Below are positions 1 through 7,917 of a stretch of 64,000 nt of DNA, piece after piece (the first letter of the stretch is position 1; each line of letters starts with the position of its first letter). Source of the stretch: Lentibacillus sp. JNUCC-1 (lineage in GTDB: Bacteria; Bacillota; Bacilli; Bacillales; Amphibacillaceae). Location of the stretch: assembly GCF_009741735.1 (NCBI RefSeq), contig NZ_WHOH01000001.1, positions 868,001-932,000 on the forward strand, written 5' to 3'. The notes below the pieces were generated by a model. That model did not search any database. It saw nothing but the letters and a program-made list of their open reading frames with translations, and was not told the origin of the DNA. The translations under genes were made by a program, and so were the position numbers.

Positions 1-75
1 CCTTTGACCGTAACAGCACTATCGGCGGCGAGAGCAATTCCTGCTGTATTCATAATCGCTATTTCAAGTGTCATG
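1..75 (-). CDS. Proteasome-like (Ntn-hydrolase-like) protein, N-terminal fragment at window edge
   Basis: Only the first 25 codons lie in the window, reading MTLEIAIMNTAGIALAADSA and then VTVK. The pattern 'IA..GIALAADSA.T' recalls N-terminal strands of proteasome/HslV-like Ntn hydrolases, but a short stretch cannot prove this. An AAGGAG ribosome binding site lies 8-13 bases before the ATG. Removing the IS4-family element brings this start to 20 bases after the stop of the TPR gene (1630-2244), so both belonged to one minus-strand operon, and the element now separates this gene from its promoter. Confidence 0.55.
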
Positions 76-100
76 TAATTTACTCCTTTTTACTTAAAAA

Positions 101-1629
101 CTCAACTTTCGCACCAAAAAAGTCTTAATGAATTCAACGCCTATCAGGACCCGTTGGGTCTGACATATAGAGCTTGACTTTTGACTTTAACATGAAAAAA
201 CACCTCAACTTTTGGTATAGTTGATTTGATGAGAATCACATACCATACAGAAGAGGTGCTCTCTATATGATAGCGAAAAACAACTCGAATAATCAACTGC
301 CAAATGAAATAAATTCAACATTTAAGGAATTAAAAGTGCTCAAGCACTTGCGTAACGCTGGCATTACAAAATCCTTTGGCTTTTCGTGTGCTTACATTTT
401 CCAGCTAATCTTTAGTCTGATCTTTGAAAATAAAAATTGGTTTCGAACGCTGGAAGGCAAAAGAGCCGCGGATGTTCCGGCTAAGGATACTATTTACCGG
501 TTTCTGAATCAGTCGACGTTTAATTGGCGCCGATTTTTGCTTTCACTAGTCGCTTATACCATAAGTAAGGTATCAAAGCTCACTCGTCATGACCGTCCAA
601 AAGTGCTCATCTTAGATGATTCGTCTTATGATCGGAACCGAAGTAAACATGTAGAACTTCTGGCTCGTTGCTTTGATCATGCATCACAGAAAATGCGTTT
701 TTACAAAGGGTTTCGCATGCTGACACTGGGATGGTCTGATGGTGCTACATTCCTGCCTGTTGATTTTTCGCTGTTAAGTTCGAAAAAAAGCAAGATTAAT
801 GGGATCTCTGAAAGTATTGATAAACGTAGTTCTGGTTACAAGCGTCGTCAAGAAGCGTTGCAAACAGCGCCTGAACAGATTCCAGGTATGATTAAACGTG
901 CGATGAACGCTGGTATCGATGCTTCCTATGTACTGATGGATTCATGGTTTACACAACAGCCCCTTGTTAAAGACCTGACAGAACAAGGTCTTGACGTGAT
1001 TGGCATGGTAAAAAAACTAAAGCAGCGTTATCTGGTAGATGGCAAACGTGTTAGTCTGGATGAATTGTATCGTATAGCTGCCCCAACTGATGGCAAAAGA
1101 GGCATTTTACGCTCCATCCACACAACGCAAGCAAATGGTGTGCCGATTAAAATCGTGTTCGTACGCAACCGAAATAAGAAAAGTGATTGGTTGGCTATTT
1201 TGAGTACAGACTGTACATTAAGTGACCGGGAAATTATTCGAATTTACGGCATGCGCTGGGATATTGAAGTTTTCTTCAAAACGACAAAATCACTTTTAAA
1301 ACTCCAAAAGGAGTTCCAGAGTCGCTCTTATGACGCTCTTATTAGCCATACAACCATTGTGTTTGCAAGGTATATTGTCTTATCATGGCAAAATCGTTGT
1401 AGTACAGATGACCGCACATTGGGCGGTATATTTTATGAATTATGTGATGAAGTTAATGACCTCGATTGGGCTGTGGCTTTACAGCAGTTATTCGAGCTTC
1501 TTGAAGATACCTTGAAAAAGACGAATAAGAAAATGCAGCAACTCATCAAAAGTCAACTACAACAATGGATTGCGGGTCTGCCGAGTTATATCAAGGTTTA
1601 CCTGCCTATTTCAGTCTGCGAAAGTTGAG
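101..1629 (+). mobile_element. IS4-family insertion sequence with 7-bp target repeats
   Basis: The element is 1529 bp. Its ends are perfect inverted repeats (CTCAACTTTCGCA at the left, its complement at the right). It is flanked by a direct repeat TTAAAAA at 94-100 and 1630-1636, which is the target duplication. It carries one transposase. The insertion falls exactly in the stop codon of the TPR gene, and the duplicated target rebuilds that TAA stop, so the gene product is unchanged. The intact ends and target repeats suggest a recent insertion. Confidence 0.93.
267..1628 (+). CDS. IS4-family DDE transposase
   Basis: This 453-aa DDE transposase mobilises the surrounding element. Visible family marks are the first catalytic Asp in 'LILDDSSYDRNRSKHVE' (about residues 113-130), the second in 'YVLMDSWFT' (about 219-227), and the C-terminal Y-2-R-3-E-6-K signature in 'YGMRWDIEVFFKTTK' (about 325-339). 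The frame is full length with no frameshift, so it is probably active. An AGAGGTGC Shine-Dalgarno stands before the ATG. The stop codon overlaps the right terminal inverted repeat, which is common in compact IS elements. Confidence 0.93.
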   Translation: MIAKNNSNNQLPNEINSTFKELKVLKHLRNAGITKSFGFSCAYIFQLIFSLIFENKNWFRTLEGKRAADVPAKDTIYRFLNQSTFNWRRFLLSLVAYTISKVSKLTRHDRPKVLILDDSSYDRNRSKHVELLARCFDHASQKMRFYKGFRMLTLGWSDGATFLPVDFSLLSSKKSKINGISESIDKRSSGYKRRQEALQTAPEQIPGMIKRAMNAGIDASYVLMDSWFTQQPLVKDLTEQGLDVIGMVKKLKQRYLVDGKRVSLDELYRIAAPTDGKRGILRSIHTTQANGVPIKIVFVRNRNKKSDWLAILSTDCTLSDREIIRIYGMRWDIEVFFKTTKSLLKLQKEFQSRSYDALISHTTIVFARYIVLSWQNRCSTDDRTLGGIFYELCDEVNDLDWAVALQQLFELLEDTLKKTNKKMQQLIKSQLQQWIAGLPSYIKVYLPISVCES

Positions 1630-2244
1630 TTAAAAATAAATATCCGTTACATTTTGCCGATCCAATTGATCCCACTGCACATCAGCCATTAGAAACTTTT
1701 GACCTGATGGTATGTAAAACTCTTTATCTATTGTCATTTGATCATCAGGTGTGTAACCATACCGATTGAGCACGTTACCATGGGACCCGTCACCTAAAAT
1801 GCTGGCTCTGTAAATCTCTGCAAACGGCATTAAATCCGTTCTCTTTTCCATGATATCCGGGGAAAGGTCAACCATTGAATGTGCCACATGTCTTGGCGTA
1901 TTGCTGTCTATTAAAATAGCAAAAGCCGATTTCCGCGGTAATTGCCGCAATTCTTCCTCTGTGAATTGTCCATACGCCATCTGCAAGTAAGACGGTAATT
2001 GATCAGGCTGATGGATTGTGCGTTCGATCGGTTCAAGCATGAGATGTGTGGCCGCCAAATAACATCTTGCGGCCAAGTTTTGTTGTTTTAACAGATGTGC
2101 CGTTTTGCCAATGCTGATAAATAGCTTCATGTTGGTCGGGTCTATGTCAATGGCTTGCAAATAACAGTTGAGTGCCCCTTCCAGATCCCCTTCTCTTTTT
2201 AAGGTGACGCCTTCCGTGATTAATTGCTGAACTTTATTTTCCAT
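1630..2244 (-). CDS. TPR-repeat protein of unknown function
   Basis: This is a 204-aa soluble protein. Residues 1-60 form tetratricopeptide-like helices ('AINCYLQAIDIDPTNMKLFISIGKTA'-type spacing), a protein-interaction fold. The rest (about 75-204) is a conserved-looking domain I do not recognise, rich in acidic and aromatic residues. It follows the 179-aa gene by 37 bases and precedes the proteasome-like gene at 1-75, so a TPR adaptor serving those two is plausible but inferred. Its stop codon is the copy of TTAAAAA made by the IS insertion; without the element the same stop exists, so the protein is unaltered. Confidence 0.7.
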   Translation of the reverse strand: MENKVQQLITEGVTLKREGDLEGALNCYLQAIDIDPTNMKLFISIGKTAHLLKQQNLAARCYLAATHLMLEPIERTIHQPDQLPSYLQMAYGQFTEEELRQLPRKSAFAILIDSNTPRHVAHSMVDLSPDIMEKRTDLMPFAEIYRASILGDGSHGNVLNRYGYTPDDQMTIDKEFYIPSGQKFLMADVQWDQLDRQNVTDIYF

Positions 2245-2281
2245 TTAAAATACCCCCTGTGTATTCATGTTTTGCTAACTT

Positions 2282-2821
2282 CTAGTCATCCATTTCCGAA
2301 AACGGATCCCGGATCATGATGCCTTGTTTATACAATCTGCGGTATTCCTCTGTGATGAGTTTCTCAACGAGGCTGCTGTTGGTATCTGTGCCTTCCTGCA
2401 GCATCAATTCCAGATACCAATTTGCTTTTTCGGACAGGTATAACTTCTTTTGAATCTTTTTCTCGCCTTGCCCTTCAACCAATTCGGGAAAGTACTTGCG
2501 AATCATGTTCTTTTCTGACTTTGAGTCAGCTGAAATCTCGCTTGCGAACTGCAGCGCTTTCTCATAGGAAACTGGGATGATTTGCTCGTCAATCACTTCC
2601 TGTTCTTCAAACTCCGGAAAAATATCATCATTATTAACGACAACCGGTGTTGTGAATTCGCTTTTCACATAAAAGAAAAATTTATTGCTCCTTGTCCTAA
2701 ACAATTGCTGTAACTGTTTAACGTTAGCGCCTTTTTCATGTTTGGGTTCATGTGTAAACCGTTCACAAATCTTTTGAGCCGTTTTCGTATTATAAACGGC
2801 TCCTTCAATGGTTTTTTTCAT
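2282..2821 (-). CDS. Hypothetical protein, 179 aa, first gene of the TPR operon
   Basis: I do not recognise the family. The protein is soluble and charged, with no signal peptide or membrane segment. The N-terminal third ('EGAVYNTKTAQKICER') is basic, and the C-terminal half is helical and acidic and ends in DPFSEMDD. A good AGAGGTGA ribosome binding site lies before the ATG. It is the first gene of the minus-strand set that continues into the TPR protein. A perfect 14-bp inverted repeat (2847-2885) sits just upstream and may be its operator. Confidence 0.65.
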   Translation of the reverse strand: MKKTIEGAVYNTKTAQKICERFTHEPKHEKGANVKQLQQLFRTRSNKFFFYVKSEFTTPVVVNNDDIFPEFEEQEVIDEQIIPVSYEKALQFASEISADSKSEKNMIRKYFPELVEGQGEKKIQKKLYLSEKANWYLELMLQEGTDTNSSLVEKLITEEYRRLYKQGIMIRDPFSEMDD

Positions 2822-2846
2822 TGTAAGTCACCTCTTTCCAATTAAA

Positions 2847-2885
2847 GTACTAACGTTAATTCATATATTATATTAACGTTAGTAC
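2847..2885. promoter_or_regulatory. Perfect inverted repeat, candidate operator
   Basis: The arms GTACTAACGTTAAT (2847-2860) and its exact complement (2872-2885) are separated by 11 AT-rich bases. The repeat lies between the start of the 179-aa gene on the minus strand and mcrB on the plus strand. Its core AACGTTA is itself palindromic, as in operators of dimeric TetR- or MarR-like repressors. No regulator gene is adjacent, so the binding protein is unknown. Confidence 0.6.
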
Positions 2886-2966
2886 CAAGTCAACAATAAT
2901 GACTACTTCCTTTTATTTTTCCTTTCATGTACTATTTATGTAAACCTTAATTGGGAGGAATTTACA

Positions 2967-4445
2967 TTGGATCATAATTGCATTTTCTATGGCCCTCCAG
3001 GAACAGGGAAAACCCATGCCGCCACAAGAGAGGCTGTGCACGTGGTGGCCAACCAACCAGCAGACCAGGATCACCGTCACCTCTATGAACAATTTCTCGA
3101 GTCAGGCCACATCCAATTGTGCACGTTTCACCAGTCGTTAAGCTATGAGGAATTTATTGAAGGCATTCGAATTGGTGAAGATGGACAATTCAAAACCGAA
3201 GACGGCATGTTTAAACGCATCAGTCAGCAGGCCGAAGCAGCGTATAATGCATACCAGCACCGCCGATTCATCCAAATGTCACTTGGTACGACGGGCGATA
3301 CATATCTCGAATATGGGCTTGAACATAATATGGTCTCAACCAATATATGCACAATTGACAGCGACAAAATGGCTGAAGAAACCTATCAGCAAGAACATCA
3401 GACATACGATACGCCGGAAAAACTTGCAGCGATATCCAAGGATCACTGGGAAGGATCTGCGCCTTATTTGCATATTTTTAAAAACGTCATCAAGCCAGGT
3501 GACATTATCTTCATTTCCGATCATGACAACAAAGATACCGTCCATGCGATCGCCAAAGTGGTTGGCGATTATGAGTATCAGTCAGAAAAGTTCAATGAGC
3601 ATTATAAACACATGCGTAAAGTGGAGTGGCTATGGACAGATCCCATCAATGTCAGTGACATCTACAAAGCTGACCAATTTGACTATCAGATCAAGCAATT
3701 GAGCGAGCTGAAACGGGAAGACTTTAAGCCCGCTCATCATGTTATCCAGTTAATCGATCCTTTGGAAAAATATGTCCTGATTATTGATGAAATCAACAGA
3801 GGGAATATCGCACAAATCTTCGGGGAACTCATCACTTTGATTGAACCGAACAAACGCCTTGGCACAAAAGAAGCCACAACGGTGACCCTCCCTTATTCCA
3901 ACAAGCCATTTGGCGTGCCGGAAAATCTGTACATGATCGGCACCATGAATACAGCGGACCGTTCGATTGCTCTTATGGATACAGCGCTGCGGCGACGTTT
4001 TACTTTTAAAGAGGTTATGCCTCAATCGGACTTGCTTAAAGATATTCCGATGGAGAATGGCCGTGGTCCAATCCGTCTGCCCAAGATTCTTGATACGATC
4101 AACCAGCGGATTGAATTTTTATATGATCGTGAACATACAATCGGACATGCCTATCTTATGGATTGCCACAGTGTGGACGATGTTTTGAATGCTTTTACGA
4201 AGCGCATTATACCGCTGTTGCAGGAGTACTTTTACGGCGATTGGCGCCAAATCGAACATATTCTGGGCGGCGCCACACAAGACGAGACAGATAAAAGCTA
4301 TTTTTTATTTAAACAAGAGATCACACCGGCAACCATTTTCAATGACACAGTGCAAGGCGAACTGCAGCCAAAAGTAATGTATGAACGCGTTGAAAAACCT
4401 GAAGCGGAGGCGCTGTTCCGGATCGGGAAATGGTCATCCAAATGA
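2967..4445 (+). CDS. mcrB: McrB-like AAA+ GTPase subunit with inserted PUA/EVE-like domain
   Basis: This is the motor subunit of a modified-cytosine-dependent (McrBC type) restriction system. It starts with TTG at 2967, ten bases after GGGAGGAA. The Walker A motif GPPGTGKT is at residues 9-16, so there is no N-terminal DNA-binding domain. Walker B and the McrB signature IIDEINRGN are near residue 270, and sensor 1 IGTMNTADRS is near 322. Between Walker A and B lie about 140 extra residues (about 105-250; 'VIKPGDIIFISDHDN', 'VVGDYEYQSEKF') that look like a PUA/EVE-type modified-base reader. The reader therefore appears to be inserted inside the ATPase domain instead of fused to its front. It is followed by the nuclease subunit with a short overlap. 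Confidence 0.88.
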   Translation: MDHNCIFYGPPGTGKTHAATREAVHVVANQPADQDHRHLYEQFLESGHIQLCTFHQSLSYEEFIEGIRIGEDGQFKTEDGMFKRISQQAEAAYNAYQHRRFIQMSLGTTGDTYLEYGLEHNMVSTNICTIDSDKMAEETYQQEHQTYDTPEKLAAISKDHWEGSAPYLHIFKNVIKPGDIIFISDHDNKDTVHAIAKVVGDYEYQSEKFNEHYKHMRKVEWLWTDPINVSDIYKADQFDYQIKQLSELKREDFKPAHHVIQLIDPLEKYVLIIDEINRGNIAQIFGELITLIEPNKRLGTKEATTVTLPYSNKPFGVPENLYMIGTMNTADRSIALMDTALRRRFTFKEVMPQSDLLKDIPMENGRGPIRLPKILDTINQRIEFLYDREHTIGHAYLMDCHSVDDVLNAFTKRIIPLLQEYFYGDWRQIEHILGGATQDETDKSYFLFKQEITPATIFNDTVQGELQPKVMYERVEKPEAEALFRIGKWSSK

Positions 4446-5710
4446 GGCACCTCACCATCCAGGAAAACCACCCGGTACCGATCACGTCTGGATCAGATGC
4501 GGGCGGGGTCTCCTTAACCCGTGAAGAAGCGAGTCAATTAGAAGTGTATATTGAGGAGAATCATTTAAATAGGGATTTCATTGTTTGGGGGAATCGTTCC
4601 ATTCGGTTGATCAATTATGTCGGTTTTATCCAATGTCCTTATTTTTCCATGGAAATTCTGCCAAAACTGAGCTTGGACGAAGACACTCTGAGATCCCGGC
4701 ATACATTGCTGATGATGCTGGATGAAGTCTATCAATTCAACATCACTGCAACCGCGAGCAGTAGATTGAGTGCTCAGCCCTATTCATTGTTTCATATTTT
4801 TGCGAAGATGTACGCGGAGGAACTTCTGTTTGAGTTCAAAAGGGGCATCCATGGCCAATATCGCACAACGGAAAGAAATGGCCATTATGTCAAAGGGAAA
4901 GTTAATATTCAAAAGCACGTGAAACACAACATGCTGAAAAAACGGCCACACCGCGTATACTGCTCGTTCGCGGAACACAGTCACAACAACGTGATCAACC
5001 AGCTGTTTCTGGCCACGAACAGACTGTTGCAAAAGCATGTTAAGCAAGGCGACGTCCTTTCCCAGCTGCACCAGCTCAACCAACAGCTGTTTGACGTCGA
5101 TCAGGTGAAATTCACCCCTGATATGCTGCAAAACGTCATCATCGACAGAAATTTGTCCCGGTATCAAACAGCCATTCACCTAGCGATTTTATTTCAAAAA
5201 CAGCTGACGGGCGGCTTAATGATCGGACGGAACGAAGCATTCTCACTCTTATTCGATATGTCCGATCTCTATGAACAATACACCGCAACACTATTCCAGC
5301 GGTATCTCCCAGTCGACATATCGGTCCAGGACAATACACACGCGTTATTTAATAGAAACGGAAGACCGGCTGCGCGCATCCTTCCAGATATCGTGATCAA
5401 ACAGCCAGACAATACAGTGATCATCATCGATACAAAATGGAAAGCTTATCATTCCGGCCGCGGCATTGAGGAAAGAGACCTCGTCCAAATGTACAAATAT
5501 CTAAACACCTATCCCAATTGCCAGTGCGTGTATGTCTTATATCCACAAGCCGGAACATCAGCAGTGCTAAGTAATAATGTATACACCCTACGTAACGATC
5601 GAAATAAAAAAGTCATCGCTAAAACAATCCCATTAACAGACAAACAAACCAGCATCCAGTTTTTAGAACAAATGACCCTGCAAGAACATTCGACAAAATT
5701 CGGGGAGTGA
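4430..5710 (+). CDS. mcrC: McrC-like nuclease subunit of the McrBC restriction system
   Basis: McrC stimulates McrB GTP hydrolysis and supplies the DNA cutting site. The C-terminal region has a PD-(D/E)xK nuclease core: 'RILPDIVIK' near residue 320, then 'VIIIDTKWKAY' about 13 residues later. The length (422-426 aa) is somewhat longer than E. coli McrC. The start is uncertain: ATG at 4430 overlaps mcrB by 16 bases, while ATG at 4442 makes an ATGA overlap with the mcrB stop; neither has a strong ribosome binding site, so translational coupling is likely. No methyltransferase or specificity gene is adjacent, which fits a system that cuts modified DNA. Confidence 0.87.
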   Translation: MVIQMRHLTIQENHPVPITSGSDAGGVSLTREEASQLEVYIEENHLNRDFIVWGNRSIRLINYVGFIQCPYFSMEILPKLSLDEDTLRSRHTLLMMLDEVYQFNITATASSRLSAQPYSLFHIFAKMYAEELLFEFKRGIHGQYRTTERNGHYVKGKVNIQKHVKHNMLKKRPHRVYCSFAEHSHNNVINQLFLATNRLLQKHVKQGDVLSQLHQLNQQLFDVDQVKFTPDMLQNVIIDRNLSRYQTAIHLAILFQKQLTGGLMIGRNEAFSLLFDMSDLYEQYTATLFQRYLPVDISVQDNTHALFNRNGRPAARILPDIVIKQPDNTVIIIDTKWKAYHSGRGIEERDLVQMYKYLNTYPNCQCVYVLYPQAGTSAVLSNNVYTLRNDRNKKVIAKTIPLTDKQTSIQFLEQMTLQEHSTKFGE

Positions 5711-5718
5711 CAGGCACT
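5693..5718 (+). repeat. R3 dispersed element (GTGACAGGCAC half-copy)
   Basis: The sequence TTCGACAAAATTCGGGGAGT followed by GACAGGCACT overlaps the 3' end of mcrC. The same element recurs near 29695, 31988, 33540, 37366, 39258 and 41740. Here it supplies the last codons and stop of mcrC, so the McrC C-terminus may have been reshaped by the repeat. Confidence 0.6.
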
Positions 5719-5738
5719 TTTCCCTCTATAATGAAAAA

Positions 5739-5763
5739 GAAGCACAGGAACTTCCTGTGCTTC
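5739..5763 (-). terminator. Rho-independent terminator of the yhf operon
   Basis: GAAGCACAGGAA and TTCCTGTGCTTC form a perfect 12-bp stem with a one-base gap. On the minus strand it is followed by CTTTTTCATT, giving a usable T-tract. It lies 37 bases beyond the yhfT stop. Confidence 0.7.
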
Positions 5764-5799
5764 TCCACTCTATATATGCTTGTCATATGACTTATTAAT

Positions 5800-7086
5800 T
5801 TATAGCGACATAATCCCTAATCCTACTAAAATATTAGCAATTATCCCAACTGCAATTGCCCCAACCGGACCAACGGCCATGCGGACAATTGGTCGACCTG
5901 CAATTTCATTTAGTAAGTAGAATCCTGCTATAAAGAAGAATCCAAATCCGGGTGCAATCATGTTTGCTGCGTTCGCACCACCGATTAATAAAGCAACTTC
6001 CAAAATTTTAGTCATGGCGCTACGAATATTCTCACCAGAGTTACGGACACCAGGGTATTTATCCAAGAACTTGGCAATGGAGCTTAGCAACATGACCTCT
6101 GCGAAGATCACTACAGCGCCAATAAGAACCGCTAACCAGACGTTTGGCATAAACAACCCAACTACGAAGATCAACGTAAAACCTACCGGGCTATAAACAC
6201 CAGTTGCAATAGCGGTACTTGCTACGAGTGGTATAAAGCCAATTGCTCTTGCAGCTGCAGCTATACCTGCATCTGTTTGTTTACCATCAGCCAGTAAATT
6301 TAGTGAAATAGGGTCACCAGCCATTAGTAACAAATTCGTGGCGCCTGCGATCAATGCCCCTATAATCATGAAGAAGACTACATTCTTTCTGATAGACTTA
6401 ACCTTTTCACTAAACACGGACGCGAGATCTACAGATGCGTCACCCTCAGGCTTTTCATTCATAGCATAAGCGAATAAGAAAATCATTCCTACTATTAATG
6501 CCATACCTTCTTGGTTCAGAGAAACTGCATTATCACCAATTTGAATTAAGCCTTGTTCATTTACAAAAACAGCCAGCTGTCTAGCAATTGCAGAAACAAC
6601 GAAAGTCAAAATACCTTTTTTGACGCCGTATTGCATAGCTACAGCTAATGCCGGGAATGCCATGAATGTTACGACTACAGGTGTTCCAACTTCTCCAAGC
6701 GGTTCCAAGAAGTTAACAGGAAGGTAATCAAATAGCTTAACAAATCCTTCTAACCCTGAAAGGAGCCCCCAACCATAAAGCGCCCCCACTATCGCGGCTA
6801 CAGGCGTTCCCCACCTGTTTTTGGGTGCAATCAAACCAATGATGTCAGTCCCTAATAAAATACTATGAATTAGAATAATACTTGCCGATAAGGTAAATGG
6901 TATCCCGAAACCGATTACCAATCCGAAACTCATGGCAAAGGCTGTTAGACCGAGTTCTCTGCGTTTCAGCCTTCCTTCAACATGTTCAGATACAATTGGG
7001 CGTAAACCGTCATTAAAAACAGCAATATTCCTGTTAGCCAAAACTGCGGCCACTGCCCCGATAAGAACTACAAAGATTGTCTCCAT
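5800..7086 (-). CDS. yhfT: YhfT-like membrane transporter
   Basis: This is a polytopic membrane protein of 428 aa, close to the length of E. coli YhfT. It has about 11-12 hydrophobic segments and starts METIFVVLIGAVAAVLANRN. It is presumed to import the unknown substrate of the yhf pathway. It is last in a minus-strand set, 17 bases after yhfU, with GGAGG before the ATG. The homology call rests on overall pattern and on neighbours that match yhfU, yhfY, yhfX, yhfW, yhfS, php and yhfZ. The substrate is not known. Confidence 0.82.
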   Translation of the reverse strand: METIFVVLIGAVAAVLANRNIAVFNDGLRPIVSEHVEGRLKRRELGLTAFAMSFGLVIGFGIPFTLSASIILIHSILLGTDIIGLIAPKNRWGTPVAAIVGALYGWGLLSGLEGFVKLFDYLPVNFLEPLGEVGTPVVVTFMAFPALAVAMQYGVKKGILTFVVSAIARQLAVFVNEQGLIQIGDNAVSLNQEGMALIVGMIFLFAYAMNEKPEGDASVDLASVFSEKVKSIRKNVVFFMIIGALIAGATNLLLMAGDPISLNLLADGKQTDAGIAAAARAIGFIPLVASTAIATGVYSPVGFTLIFVVGLFMPNVWLAVLIGAVVIFAEVMLLSSIAKFLDKYPGVRNSGENIRSAMTKILEVALLIGGANAANMIAPGFGFFFIAGFYLLNEIAGRPIVRMAVGPVGAIAVGIIANILVGLGIMSL

Positions 7087-7103
7087 GTTTTATCCTCCAT
7101 TCG

Positions 7104-7463
7104 TTATAAGTTGTTTTTAATTACTTTCAAAATCATCGGAACTGCCGTCTCCATATGGTCACCGGTAAAACCAAATGCCACTTTACCATTCTTAACTGCT
7201 TCGACAACATTTTCTTCAACAGGCTTTTTGCCAGGCATTGAAACGGTTTCACATTTGTCCCGCCCAATCATAGCAATAGCCATTGCCAAAGCGCCTCCAC
7301 CACCAGTATGACATGCCCCTAAATAGTAATCTGCTTGCCCTGTTTTAATTGCCATTGCTGCATCCAAATCTGATTTTATAACCGTTTCGATTGACGAATC
7401 TTGTTCTTTAATCAGTCTTTCAATCTCCTTTTTTTCCACCTGTCCACCAATAACTATTTTCAT
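7104..7463 (-). CDS. yhfU: YhfU-like DUF2620 protein
   Basis: This small soluble protein (119 aa) matches the DUF2620/YhfU family: it begins MKIVIGGQVEKKEIE and has a glycine-rich core GACHTGGGGALAMAIAM near residues 50-66. Family function is unknown. The two-component-like arrangement, a small glycine-rich protein just before a membrane protein, suggests a partner of YhfT, but this is inference. A strong AGAGGAGGAA ribosome binding site precedes the ATG. Confidence 0.82.
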   Translation of the reverse strand: MKIVIGGQVEKKEIERLIKEQDSSIETVIKSDLDAAMAIKTGQADYYLGACHTGGGGALAMAIAMIGRDKCETVSMPGKKPVEENVVEAVKNGKVAFGFTGDHMETAVPMILKVIKNNL

Positions 7464-7518
7464 TTGTATTCCTCCTCTTATTTATAAAGGCATAAAGCCT
7501 TTTGCTAATTCTGATCAA

Positions 7519-7869
7519 TTACCGTTGTGTAATGCATATATAAATATTGTCGTTCGCCATCAGGGAGTCCTTCCCCCATTTTCTTTCAACGAAATCCACT
7601 TGTGCTTGAGCTGTATCGAAGTGCTCTGACGCGCGAACTTCTTCCATGATGGCATCATTGGGCTTTTCCACTTCTTCACCGGAATTGGTTCTCGTTAATG
7701 CCATTGGCAGATGCGTAAATAGCATCTCTGCTTGTGTAATGTCCGACTTCCCAAGGATTTTTGTCAATTCATCAAAAGCAGAAAAGGCAACATCATAAGC
7801 TGTTTTCGTAATAACACTTTGTTCTATCAATATATCCAGTCGTTTTCTATAATCTTCCATATTCATCAT
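7519..7869 (-). CDS. yhfY: YhfY-like PRD-domain protein
   Basis: The 116-aa product resembles a single PRD (PTS regulation domain), as in E. coli YhfY. The segment 'LFTHLPMALTRTNSGEEV' (about residues 50-67) is a PRD-type His-containing core. It carries no DNA-binding domain. A stand-alone PRD could sense a PTS phosphorylation state or sugar supply and act on the regulator YhfZ; that link is inferred. It lies between the amidase-like gene and yhfU in the same orientation. ATG at 7869 or 7866 could each be the start. Confidence 0.75.
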   Translation of the reverse strand: MMNMEDYRKRLDILIEQSVITKTAYDVAFSAFDELTKILGKSDITQAEMLFTHLPMALTRTNSGEEVEKPNDAIMEEVRASEHFDTAQAQVDFVERKWGKDSLMANDNIYICITQR

Positions 7870-7917
7870 ATATCCACCCTTTAATTCTATTCTTAACAGA
7901 AAAACAGTTACTCTATT

